Shown: positions 1-6,135, counted from the first letter of the stretch. The stretch is 8,126 bases of DNA from Caulobacteraceae bacterium (GCA_947456005.1 CANGRP010000115.1:1-8126), one strand, 5' to 3'. The notes: generated from the sequence alone by a model not told the origin. Translations and numbers: made by a program.

Positions 1-15
1 CCCTCCGCAGATAGG

Positions 16-37
16 CCTTCCGGGTGGCTCCGGAAGG
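16..37 (+). terminator. Short perfect hairpin, possible end signal of an upstream gene
   Basis: An 8-bp perfect stem (CCTTCCGG at 16-23 with CCGGAAGG at 30-37) closes a 6-nt loop. No T-run follows, so it is not a canonical intrinsic terminator. A TAG stop at 12-14 in the frame of base 3 (reading Leu-Arg-Arg-stop) would place the hairpin directly behind an upstream plus-strand gene. Only four codons of that putative gene are visible, so this is speculative. Confidence 0.25.
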
Positions 38-97
38 GGCTGTGAGGCCCGGGTTCGCCATGGTACCGCCGGAAACCTGGACTGTGATCTTGACCCA

Positions 98-112
98 GGC
101 CCTTCACGGGCC
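98..112 (+). other. Small hairpin in the leader of the MatB-like gene
   Basis: GGCCC at 98-102 can pair with GGGCC at 108-112 around a 5-nt loop, eight bases before the ribosome binding site at 121-126. A TTGACC at 90-95 just upstream resembles a -35 element, but no convincing -10 follows at the right distance. The rest of 1-130 holds nothing I recognise. Confidence 0.2.
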
Positions 113-130
113 GGATCGGCGGGGAGCCTC

Positions 131-1534
131 ATGTCTGACAACCTCTATGATCTCCTGGCCTTGCGGTTTCCGACGGACCGGAGCCGGCCCTGCTTCCAGC
201 TTCCGGGCGGCGCGGCCATCGCCTACGGCGACTTCGAAACCCGGATTGGTCGGGCCGCTGCGGCCTTGCGCTCAGCCGGCGTGCAGCCAGGTGACCGCGT
301 CGCCCTGCAGGTGGAAAAGTCGGTCGAGGCGGTGGTGATCTACCTGGCCGTCCTCAAGGTCGGCGCCGTCTTCCTGCCCCTGAACGCCGCCTACACCGAG
401 GCCGAGGTGAACTACTTCCTGAAGGACGCTGAGCCGGCCCTCTTCCTTCGCGACGCCCAGGCCTTCCTGGCGGGCGCTGCGGAGCTTCCGCCGGACCTGC
501 AGGCCGAACGCCGCGCCGCGGGCGACCTGGCCGCCATCATCTACACCAGTGGCACGACGGGGCGGTCCAAGGGGGCCATGCTGACCCACGGGGCCCTGGC
601 GGCCAACGCCCTGGCCCTGCATGAGGCCTGGGGCTTCACGCCCGACGACGTCCTGCTGCACGCCCTGCCCATCTTCCACGTCCACGGCCTGTTCGTGGCC
701 CTGCACTGCGCCTTCCTGTCGGGCTGTCCCATGGTCTGGCTCAACCGCTTCGACGAGGCGGCGGTGCTGGAGGGCCTTTCCAGCGCGACCGTGATGATGG
801 GCGTGCCCACCTTCTACACGCGCCTGCTGGCGCATCCCGGCCTGACCCGGGAGGCGACCGCCCACATGCGCCTGTTCATCAGCGGGTCGGCCCCCCTTCT
901 GGAAAGCGCCTTCGAGGCCTTCGAGGCCCGCGCCGGCCACCGGATCCTGGAGCGCTATGGCATGAGCGAGGCGGTGATCATCACCACCAACCCCCTGGAG
1001 GGGGAGCGCAAGCCCGGCTCCGTGGGCTTCCCCCTGCCGGGCGTCGACCTTCGGATCGGGGGCGGCGAGGAGACCGGGGTCATCGAGATCCGCGGTCCCA
1101 GCGTCTTTTCCGGCTACTGGCGCATGCCGGAGAAGACCGCCGAGGAGTTCACCGCCGACGGCTTCTTCATCACCGGCGATGTGGGCCGGCTGGACGGTGA
1201 CGGACGGCTCTGGATCTCCGGCCGGGCCAAGGACCTGATCATCTCCGGCGGCTACAATGTCTATCCCAAGGAGGTGGAGCTTCTCCTGGACGAGCAGCCC
1301 GGCGTTCGCGAGAGCGCGGTCATCGGGATCCCGCATCCGGACTTCGGCGAGGGCGTCGTGGCCGTGGTCGAGGGCCAAGGAAACGAGGCGACCCTGATCG
1401 CCGCCCTGCGCAGCCGCCTCGCCGGGTACAAGACCCCCAAGCGCGTGATCTTCCTGGACGCCCTGCCCAGGAACGCGATGGGCAAGATCCAGAAGGCGCT
1501 GCTGAGACAGACCTACGCCGATCTCTTCAGGTGA
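131..1534 (+). CDS. matB: Malonyl-CoA synthetase (MatB)-like acyl-CoA ligase
   Basis: A 467-residue ANL-superfamily (AMP-forming) enzyme. The family activates a carboxylic acid with ATP and transfers it to CoA in the cytoplasm; MatB members use malonate or methylmalonate. Visible motifs are the P-loop YTSGTTGRSKG (138-148), the A5 motif RYGMSE (275-280), ITGD (347-350), the hinge GRAKDLIISGGYN (364-376) and the C-terminal PRNAMGKIQK (446-455) with the adenylation lysine K452. The stretches PIFHVHGLFVA (180-190), VMMGVPTFYTRLL (221-233) and GERKPGSVGFPLPGV (291-305) are characteristic of MatB rather than fatty acyl-CoA ligases. The protein is about 30-40 residues shorter than usual MatB, mostly in the linker before the P-loop (about 105-130) and near 308-315. 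ATG 131 is chosen because GGGGAG (121-126) precedes it and MSDNLYDLL matches the family N-terminus, although the frame stays open to the window edge. Exact substrate is inferred. Confidence 0.8.
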   Translation: MSDNLYDLLALRFPTDRSRPCFQLPGGAAIAYGDFETRIGRAAAALRSAGVQPGDRVALQVEKSVEAVVIYLAVLKVGAVFLPLNAAYTEAEVNYFLKDAEPALFLRDAQAFLAGAAELPPDLQAERRAAGDLAAIIYTSGTTGRSKGAMLTHGALAANALALHEAWGFTPDDVLLHALPIFHVHGLFVALHCAFLSGCPMVWLNRFDEAAVLEGLSSATVMMGVPTFYTRLLAHPGLTREATAHMRLFISGSAPLLESAFEAFEARAGHRILERYGMSEAVIITTNPLEGERKPGSVGFPLPGVDLRIGGGEETGVIEIRGPSVFSGYWRMPEKTAEEFTADGFFITGDVGRLDGDGRLWISGRAKDLIISGGYNVYPKEVELLLDEQPGVRESAVIGIPHPDFGEGVVAVVEGQGNEATLIAALRSRLAGYKTPKRVIFLDALPRNAMGKIQKALLRQTYADLFR

Positions 1535-1555
1535 TCACAAGCCGGTGAGGCCGGA

Positions 1556-1585
1556 TTGACCTGTGGCGGTGGCTATGGACCTATA
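1556..1585 (+). promoter_or_regulatory. Possible promoter of the small membrane protein gene
   Basis: TTGACC at 1556-1561 is a good -35 match. An AT-rich CCTATAG segment at 1580-1586, about 18 bp downstream, could serve as -10, and GCTATGGAC at 1572-1580 loosely resembles the Caulobacter GCTAnAwC element but lies too close. The predicted leader would be about 30 nt. The -10 element is weak, so the promoter is tentative. Confidence 0.3.
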
Positions 1586-1620
1586 GGTTAAAGATCATTC
1601 ACCTTTGCGGGGGCAGGCGA

Positions 1621-1902
1621 ATGGGTGCGGATTTTCTGGTCCTGATCATTCATGTGGTCGGGGGAATTGTCGGGGCCTGTATGGCCTCCCACCTCGTCCG
1701 GTCTGCTGACGCCGGCCCGATCACCGCCGCCATCCTTGGCGCCCTCGGTGGGGTCAGCGGCGCAGGACTAGTGGTCGCCGCCTCGCCGGACCTCGCTGTC
1801 CTGCCCGGCCTGTCCGGACCCCTCTTCGCCGCCATGCTGGCCGGTGGCCTTTTCGCAGGTCTTGGCGGCCTCGCCGTCAACGTCCTCCGCCGCCGGGCCT
1901 GA
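1621..1902 (+). CDS. Small glycine-rich membrane protein with three predicted helices
   Basis: A 93-residue hydrophobic protein of unknown function. Three likely membrane segments lie at about 4-26, 33-54 and 67-89, and a short basic tail (LRRRA) ends the protein. Glycine-spaced patterns such as GGIVGA (14-19), GALGG (40-44) and AGGLFAGLGGL (74-84) indicate tight helix packing. The layout resembles small YeaQ/YmgE (transglycosylase-associated) or related alphaproteobacterial glycine-zipper proteins, but similarity is not strong enough to name a family. The start at 1621 follows a G-rich tract with an AGG at 1615-1617, a moderate ribosome binding site. It lies 86 bp after the MatB-like gene, with its own possible promoter, so co-transcription is uncertain. 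Its stop is 9 bp from the stop of the convergent DUF169 gene, which leaves no room for a separate terminator. Confidence 0.75.
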   Translation: MGADFLVLIIHVVGGIVGACMASHLVRSADAGPITAAILGALGGVSGAGLVVAASPDLAVLPGLSGPLFAAMLAGGLFAGLGGLAVNVLRRRA

Positions 1903-1911
1903 CCTGAAACC

Positions 1912-2706
1912 TCAGTCCTTGCCGTAGCTCACCGCCATGCCGGCGCGGACATCCTGTTGCACGCCGTATTGCGGGAACGGATAGCGGAAGCCATTGCGCG
2001 CCAGGGCCTTCATGCCGGCCAGGGCCTTGACCAGGTACTCCGGCGGGGTCGCCATCAGCATCTCGTCATCGAGGACGCCCCCGTAGCGCCGCTCTGCGAA
2101 GCAGGGGATGGACAGGCTCGGCGTCCGCGTCGTCAGGGCCCGGCCCCAGGAATCGGCGCAGGCGGACTCTCCGACGACGCCCCAGTCGAAGCGCTTGTAA
2201 CCCGACCACTGCAGGCCGTTGATGAAGTACATCATCGCCCCGGGCGTCGCATAGAAGAGGGCGATGTCAGGCTCACCAAGCCGGCCGCTGGCCAGGGGCG
2301 CGACCGCCAGGGCCTCGAACCGGCCGTCCGGGACGCAGTGCATGGCCGCCTGGTGCGCCGCCGCGCCGGCCTCGTCCTCGAACCAGACCCCCTTCATGTG
2401 CCGCCCGGAGCGCCACTCGTCGGTCTTGGCGCCGCCCAGGCCCACGACGGCCCGGCACTGGGCGCCGACCAGGTCGTCGGCGGTGACGCCCACCGTCCAT
2501 CCCAGGCGTGAGGCCTGGCCCACCACCTGGTCCAGGGTGTGGACGGCGCTGGGGCGGCGGATGCGGGGAATGGCCTCCATGTCCGCCCGACTTTCAAACA
2601 TCTTCATCGCGAAGGGGATGGAGCGTAGCCGGAGGGTCTGCTCAAGTTCGGCCGAAAGGGCGGCCCAGTCCGTGGCCTCGGCGGTCGGTGCGGCGGTGTT
2701 GGTCAT
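1912..2706 (-). CDS. DUF169-family protein (COG2043-like), function unknown
   Basis: A 264-residue, probably cytoplasmic protein with no signal peptide or membrane segment. I recognise the DUF169 family by the LGWTVGVTADDL stretch (68-79), PDIALFYATPGAMM (146-159) and the signature PSLSIPCFAERRYGG (196-210) followed by DDEM (213-216). Cysteines sit at 84, 124, 183 and 202; C202 lies in the family's conserved LS-x-x-C-like motif, which suggests metal or cofactor binding, but no function is established to my knowledge. The start is well supported: a perfect AGGAGG (complement of 2714-2719) lies 7 nt upstream of the ATG, better than any other ribosome binding site here, suggesting strong translation. 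It is a single gene, divergent from the cell-wall pair and convergent with the small membrane protein. I see no partner gene that would explain its role. Confidence 0.85.
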   Translation of the reverse strand: MTNTAAPTAEATDWAALSAELEQTLRLRSIPFAMKMFESRADMEAIPRIRRPSAVHTLDQVVGQASRLGWTVGVTADDLVGAQCRAVVGLGGAKTDEWRSGRHMKGVWFEDEAGAAAHQAAMHCVPDGRFEALAVAPLASGRLGEPDIALFYATPGAMMYFINGLQWSGYKRFDWGVVGESACADSWGRALTTRTPSLSIPCFAERRYGGVLDDEMLMATPPEYLVKALAGMKALARNGFRYPFPQYGVQQDVRAGMAVSYGKD

Positions 2707-2713
2707 GTCGGAG

Positions 2714-2719
2714 CCTCCT
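2714..2719 (-). promoter_or_regulatory. Perfect Shine-Dalgarno of the DUF169 gene
   Basis: AGGAGG on the minus strand, 7 nt before the ATG at 2706. It fixes the start of the DUF169 gene and is the strongest ribosome binding site in the window. I could not identify a convincing minus-strand promoter between here and 2870. Confidence 0.85.
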
Positions 2720-2789
2720 CCCGGTGGGTCGTTTCCATCCTTGACCGTCCGGCGCCCGGAGGGAAGGGGGGTCCGGGTTCATCCCAGGA

Positions 2790-2819
2790 TTGCTGCAGGC
2801 GCCGCACGCCGCCTATTCT
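2790..2819 (+). promoter_or_regulatory. Likely promoter of the L,D-transpeptidase/endopeptidase pair
   Basis: TTGCTG at 2790-2795 and TATTCT at 2814-2819, separated by 18 bp, form a reasonable housekeeping-type promoter. The start of transcription would fall near 2826, giving a leader of about 45 nt to the ATG at 2871. Confidence 0.4.
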
Positions 2820-2832
2820 CGGCCCGAACGAG

Positions 2833-2858
2833 GGGTCGGGGGGCTCGCCGTCCGACCC
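2833..2858 (+). other. Leader hairpin abutting the L,D-transpeptidase ribosome binding site
   Basis: GGGTCGG at 2833-2839 pairs perfectly with CCGACCC at 2852-2858 around a 12-nt loop. The 3' arm ends exactly where the GGGAG ribosome binding site (2859-2863) begins. Such placement could affect ribosome access, but a 7-bp GC stem is not rare at this base composition. Confidence 0.35.
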
Positions 2859-2870
2859 GGGAGTCCAGGC

Positions 2871-4214
2871 ATGAAGCTGCACGCCGTCCTTGCCGCCCTC
2901 GCCCTTGCGGCGGGGCTGACGGCGGTCGCCGGCGCTGCGCCGCCTCCCGACCTCGCCCTGTCCAGCGTCGATCGCGCCGCCCTCGAGGCCGCCTTCGCGC
3001 AGGCGGGGCGTACCCCTCCGCCCCCCGGCGCCAGTGATGCTGAGGCCTGGGAAGCGACAGAGCGCCTGGCGCAGGCCGAGCTGGGGCTTCGCGTGCGGCC
3101 CGCCGACCTGGATCCGCTCTGGGCCCAGGCGCCTCCGACCCGGTCTCCGGAGCGGGAAATGGCCAGCGCGTATGCCTCCGGCCGTCTGGCGGCCTGGTCG
3201 GCCACCCTGTCCCCCAACGGTGAGGCCTACGCGGCCCTCGCCCAGGCGCGGCGGCGCTACGCCGCGATCGTAGACGGCGGCGGCTGGCCGGATCTGCCTT
3301 TGGACCTGCGTCTTAGACCAGGGGACATCGGCCCGGGTGTCCTGGCGTTGCGCCAGAGGCTGGCTGCCGAGGACGCCGGGCCGCCCGAGCCCGACCGACC
3401 GGACGTCTTCGATCCGCCCCTGAAGCAGTTCCTGGTCGCCTGGCAGGCGCGGAATGGTCTGGAGGCCGACGGCATTGTCGGGTCCGCGACACGGGCCCGC
3501 CTGGCGGAGCCCGCCGCGACCCGCCTCGCCCGGATCGAGGCCAACCTGGAGCGCTGGCGCTGGCTGCCCCGGCCCCTGCCGCCTGACCGGGTGGAGATCG
3601 ATACGGCCGGCGCCGTCGGCGCCCTGTACCGGGACGGCCGCCGTGTCCGCACCTTCCGGGTGATCGTCGGCGCCGTGCGCGATCCCACCCCGCTCTTCCT
3701 GTCCGAGATCAACGGCGTGGTCCTGAACCCGCCCTGGAATGTACCTGACCGCATCGCCCGGGAAGAGATCCTGCCCAAGGCGGCCCTCGACCCCGGCTAT
3801 CTTGAGCGGAACGACTTTGTGCAGCTTGACGGCCGCCTTCAGCAGGCGCCGGGTCCCCGCAGCGCCCTCGGGCTCGTCAAGTTTGATCTGGTCAGTCCCT
3901 TCGGGGTCTTCCTTCACGACACCCCGGGCCGGGAGGCCTTCCGGCTGCGGGAGCGTCACCTCAGCCACGGCTGCATGCGGGTGGAGCACCCCCTGGCCCT
4001 GGCCGACCTCCTGCTGGCGCCCCAGGGCCGGGGCGGCGGGCGCCTGTCCGCGGACCTCGCCACAGGGCGCACCCAGCGCATCGCCCTGTCCAGGCCTGTC
4101 GCCCTGGTGGTCGTTCACTGGACGGTCCGCATCGACCCGGACGGGCGGGCGGGCTTCCTCGACGATGTCTACGGGTGGGATGCGCGACTGGCCCAGGCCC
4201 TGCCGGGATTGTGA
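2871..4214 (+). CDS. YcbB-type L,D-transpeptidase with peptidoglycan-binding domain
   Basis: A 447-residue exported enzyme. The family forms 3-3 (mDAP-mDAP) cross-links in peptidoglycan, a beta-lactam-tolerant alternative to 4-3 links, in the periplasm. It begins with a Sec signal peptide (about 1-22, basic start MKLH, hydrophobic core, cut near AVAGA-A). A helical scaffold region follows (about 60-140, ending LSPNGEAYAALAQARRRY). Next is a PG_binding_1 domain (about 145-215, from RPGDIGPGVLALRQRL to GLEADGIVGSATRARL), and then the YkuD catalytic domain (about 235-400). The catalytic motif is present: H349 in FLHDTPG and S365-H366-G367-C368 in SHGCMRVEHP, plus the family motif NPPWNVP (286-292). 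It is shorter than E. coli YcbB (about 615 residues). ATG 2871 is preferred over an in-frame TTG at 2790 because it starts the signal peptide and has GGGAG 7 nt upstream. The next gene encodes a probable counterpart hydrolase. Confidence 0.93.
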   Translation: MKLHAVLAALALAAGLTAVAGAAPPPDLALSSVDRAALEAAFAQAGRTPPPPGASDAEAWEATERLAQAELGLRVRPADLDPLWAQAPPTRSPEREMASAYASGRLAAWSATLSPNGEAYAALAQARRRYAAIVDGGGWPDLPLDLRLRPGDIGPGVLALRQRLAAEDAGPPEPDRPDVFDPPLKQFLVAWQARNGLEADGIVGSATRARLAEPAATRLARIEANLERWRWLPRPLPPDRVEIDTAGAVGALYRDGRRVRTFRVIVGAVRDPTPLFLSEINGVVLNPPWNVPDRIAREEILPKAALDPGYLERNDFVQLDGRLQQAPGPRSALGLVKFDLVSPFGVFLHDTPGREAFRLRERHLSHGCMRVEHPLALADLLLAPQGRGGGRLSADLATGRTQRIALSRPVALVVVHWTVRIDPDGRAGFLDDVYGWDARLAQALPGL

Positions 4215-4283
4215 TCCGCTTCAGGGTTGCCAGGCGGAGGCGCGGCGGGCAGACAGTCCCCGGGGCGCAGAGGAGACCTGTCC

Positions 4284-4808
4284 ATGATCGGACGCCGCCG
4301 CCTGCTGGCCGGAGCCCTGGGCCTCGCCGCACCCTCCTTCATCGCCAGTGGCGCCTCGGCCGCCGCCCCCCGCCGGCTCGCCCTCCTGAACCTGCATACG
4401 GGCGAGAGGCTGGCCGCCACCTATTTCGAGGCCGGGCGCTACCTGCCTGACGCCCTGTCCGCCATCGACCGGATTCTCCGGGACCACCGGACCGGCGCCG
4501 TCCATCCCATCGCCCCGGGACTCCTGGACCTCGTCGCCTCCCTCTCGGAGACGCGGGGCGGGCAGGGGGCGGTGCAGGTCGTGTCCGGCTATCGCTCCCC
4601 AGCCTCGAACGCCGCCCTGAACGCCCGCTCTTCAGGCGTCGCCACCCGGAGCCTCCACATGCAGGGCATGGCCGTGGATATCCGCGTCCCCGGTGTCGAG
4701 CTGGGTCAGGTGCGCAAGGCCGCCCTCGCCCTGGGGCGCGGCGGCGTCGGCTACTATCCGCAGTCCGACTTCGTACACGTGGACATCGGCCGCGTTCGGC
4801 AGTGGTAG
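4284..4808 (+). CDS. YcbK/MepK-type (DUF882, M15 family) peptidoglycan endopeptidase, Tat-exported
   Basis: A 174-residue putative zinc peptidase. E. coli MepK (YcbK) cleaves 3-3 and, less well, 4-3 cross-links in the periplasm. The N-terminus has a twin-arginine signal (IGRRRLLAGALGL, then cleavage near SGASA, about residue 27), fitting Tat export of a folded metalloenzyme. The M15-type core is visible: SGYRSP (102-107, R104), SLHMQGMAVDI (123-133) with ligands H125 and D132, and FVHVDIG (163-169) with H165 as third ligand and D167. Its length is close to that of E. coli YcbK (about 180). The start at 4284 has AGGAG (4271-4275) 8 nt upstream; an in-frame TTG at 4227 would place residues before the Tat motif and is unlikely. 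It follows the L,D-transpeptidase by 69 bp on the same strand without an evident terminator, so co-transcription is likely. The exact bond cut is inferred from the family. Confidence 0.88.
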   Translation: MIGRRRLLAGALGLAAPSFIASGASAAAPRRLALLNLHTGERLAATYFEAGRYLPDALSAIDRILRDHRTGAVHPIAPGLLDLVASLSETRGGQGAVQVVSGYRSPASNAALNARSSGVATRSLHMQGMAVDIRVPGVELGQVRKAALALGRGGVGYYPQSDFVHVDIGRVRQW

Positions 4809-4848
4809 GCGTCAAAAACGGTCGTAACGTGCGGTCTGCGCCCCGAGA

Positions 4849-4863
4849 GAACATGTTGCGAAC
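4849..4863 (+). promoter_or_regulatory. LexA (SOS) box of recA
   Basis: GAAC at 4849-4852 and GAAC at 4860-4863 are separated by exactly 7 nt, a perfect match to the alphaproteobacterial LexA site GTTC-N7-GTTC read on the other strand. It overlaps the proposed -35 of recA (4856-4861), so bound LexA would block RNA polymerase. A third GAAC at 4867-4870 has the wrong spacing to make a second box. Confidence 0.9.
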
Positions 4864-4884
4864 ACGGAACAAACCGGGTATTCC
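4856..4884 (+). promoter_or_regulatory. Probable recA promoter
   Basis: TTGCGA at 4856-4861 and TATTCC at 4879-4884 are spaced by 17 bp. The -35 sits inside the LexA box, which supports this choice. The transcript would start near 4891 and have a leader of about 65 nt. Confidence 0.5.
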
Positions 4885-4890
4885 ATGGGT

Positions 4891-4927
4891 CATCGGCGGT
4901 AGGCGCCGATGGGCGGCCCCGGGCCGC
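4891..4927 (+). other. Tandem hairpins in the recA leader
   Basis: CATCGGCG (4891-4898) pairs perfectly with CGCCGATG (4904-4911) around a 5-nt loop. One base later a GC palindrome follows, GCGGCCC (4913-4919) and GGGCCGC (4921-4927), which as RNA would fold as a 5-bp stem with a 5-nt loop. The first hairpin starts about where the predicted transcript begins, so it could protect the 5' end of the mRNA. The ribosome binding site AAGGA (4941-4945) is left free. Confidence 0.45.
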
Positions 4928-4954
4928 GGAATCATGGGATAAGGACCCCGGATC

Positions 4955-6025
4955 ATGACCAATCAGGCGGCGTTGAGGCTCGTAGTGAAAGAAGACGGTG
5001 AGAAGCAGCGGGCCCTTGAGGCGGCGCTGACCCAGATTGACCGGGCCTTCGGCAAGGGCGCCGTCATGAAGCTCGGGGACAAGGCGACCATGGAGGTCGA
5101 GGCGGTGTCCACGGGCTCCCTCGGCCTGGACATCGCCCTGGGCATCGGCGGCCTGCCCAAGGGGCGGATCATCGAGATCTACGGCCCGGAAAGCTCGGGC
5201 AAGACCACCCTGGCCCTGCATGTGGTGGCCGAGGTCCAGAAGGCCGGCGGCGCCGCCGCCTTCATCGACGCCGAGCACGCCCTGGACCCGGCCTACGCCC
5301 GCAAACTGGGGGTCAACCTCGATGAACTCCTCGTCGCCCAGCCCGACACGGGCGAGCAGGCCCTGGAGATCACCGACACCCTGGTGCGCTCCAACGCCAT
5401 CGACGTGATCGTGATCGACTCCGTGGCGGCCCTGACGCCCCGGGCCGAGATCGAGGGCGAGATGGGCGATTCCCTGCCCGGCCTCCAGGCCCGCCTGATG
5501 AGCCAGGCCCTGCGCAAGCTCACGGCCTCGGTCTCCAAGGCCAAGACCATGATCATCTTCATCAACCAGATCCGGATGAAGATCGGCGTCATGTACGGCT
5601 CGCCCGAGACCACGACGGGCGGCAACGCCCTGAAGTTCTACGCCTCGGTCCGCCTGGACATCCGCCGGACCGGTTCGGTCAAGGCCCGGGACGAGATCAT
5701 CGGCAACAATGTCCGCGTGAAGGTCGTCAAGAACAAGGTCGCCCCGCCGTTCCGCGAGGTCGAGTTCGACATCATGTACGGCGAGGGCATCTCCAAGCTG
5801 GGCGAGATCATCGACCTGGGCGTCAAGGCCGGTGTGATCGAGAAGTCCGGCTCCTGGTTCTCCTGGAACAGCCAGCGCATCGGCCAGGGCCGGGACAATG
5901 TCCGCGAGTTCCTGCGGGCCAACCCGGACATCGCCGGCCAGATCGAGGCCCAGGTGCGCGGCGCCCGCGAGGTGATCGAAGAAGAGCTCCTGGTCGGTCC
6001 CACCGCCGAGGACGACGCGGAGTAA
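4955..6025 (+). CDS. recA: Recombinase RecA
   Basis: A complete 356-residue RecA, the ATP-dependent strand-exchange protein for homologous recombination, which as a filament on single-stranded DNA also triggers LexA self-cleavage and the SOS response. Walker A is GPESSGKT (77-84), the catalytic glutamate is E107 in FIDAEHALDP, Walker B is VIVIDS (151-156) and the allosteric glutamine is Q205 in FINQIR. The L2 region GSPETTTGGNALKFYASVR (215-233) and C-terminal domain are intact, ending in the usual acidic tail (EEELLVGPTAEDDAE). Start 4955 gives the family N-terminal helix (QRALEAALTQIDRAFGKGAVM) and has AAGGA 9 nt upstream. The gene has its own LexA-controlled promoter, so it is probably transcribed separately from the endopeptidase gene 146 bp upstream. 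The order recA then alaS is common in bacteria, including Caulobacter as I recall it. Confidence 0.99.
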   Translation: MTNQAALRLVVKEDGEKQRALEAALTQIDRAFGKGAVMKLGDKATMEVEAVSTGSLGLDIALGIGGLPKGRIIEIYGPESSGKTTLALHVVAEVQKAGGAAAFIDAEHALDPAYARKLGVNLDELLVAQPDTGEQALEITDTLVRSNAIDVIVIDSVAALTPRAEIEGEMGDSLPGLQARLMSQALRKLTASVSKAKTMIIFINQIRMKIGVMYGSPETTTGGNALKFYASVRLDIRRTGSVKARDEIIGNNVRVKVVKNKVAPPFREVEFDIMYGEGISKLGEIIDLGVKAGVIEKSGSWFSWNSQRIGQGRDNVREFLRANPDIAGQIEAQVRGAREVIEEELLVGPTAEDDAE

Positions 6026-6039
6026 TCCCCCTCAAAGGT

Positions 6040-6077
6040 TTGGGATCCGGGCCTGAGCGCCGGGGTCCCGGACCCAA
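6040..6077 (+). terminator. recA downstream hairpin, terminator-like without a U-tract
   Basis: TTGGG plus TCCGGG (6040-6051, with A6045 bulged) pairs with CCCGGACCCAA (6067-6077), an 11-bp stem over a 15-nt loop, 14 nt after the recA stop. CCCC (6027-6030) and GGGG (6078-6081) could lengthen it across an internal loop. The sequence after the stem is G/C-rich with no T-run. It may be an imperfect terminator or a 3' end stabiliser, and some read-through into alaS is possible. Confidence 0.5.
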
Positions 6078-6102
6078 GGGGCGGCGGCGTGCGGCCTTGA
6101 TC

Positions 6103-6131
6103 TTGGCGAGGCCGTTCAACTCCCGTAAACC
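6103..6131 (+). promoter_or_regulatory. Possible alaS promoter
   Basis: TTGGCG at 6103-6108 and TAAACC at 6126-6131 are spaced by 17 bp. The transcript would begin near 6138 and have a leader of about 70 nt. The elements are moderate matches only, but a non-SOS promoter for an essential tRNA synthetase is expected here. Confidence 0.35.
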
Positions 6132-6135
6132 CTCT

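Noticed and set aside
24..338. Plus-strand frame of 104 codons overlapping the MatB-like start
   Set aside because: Off-frame with the real gene and without a recognisable product; no good ribosome binding site.
272..1378. Long minus-strand reading frame (368 codons) opposite the MatB-like gene
   Set aside because: It lies wholly antisense to a gene with clear family motifs, has low-complexity Gly/Ala/Gln/Val/His-rich content and no recognisable domain. Such frames are expected at about 70% GC.
1531..1538. GTGATCAC palindrome over the stop codon of the MatB-like gene
   Set aside because: Four pairs with no loop cannot form a useful hairpin, and there is no second copy nearby to suggest an operator.
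2264..3037. Plus-strand reading frame (257 codons) across the DUF169 start and the transpeptidase start
   Set aside because: Arg/Pro/Ser-rich translation typical of an off-frame read; it overlaps two supported genes and the regulatory region between them.
2703..4118. Minus-strand reading frame (471 codons) opposite the L,D-transpeptidase
   Set aside because: Mirror frame of a well-supported gene; composition is Gly/Arg/Gln-rich without domains, and it would overlap the start of the DUF169 gene.
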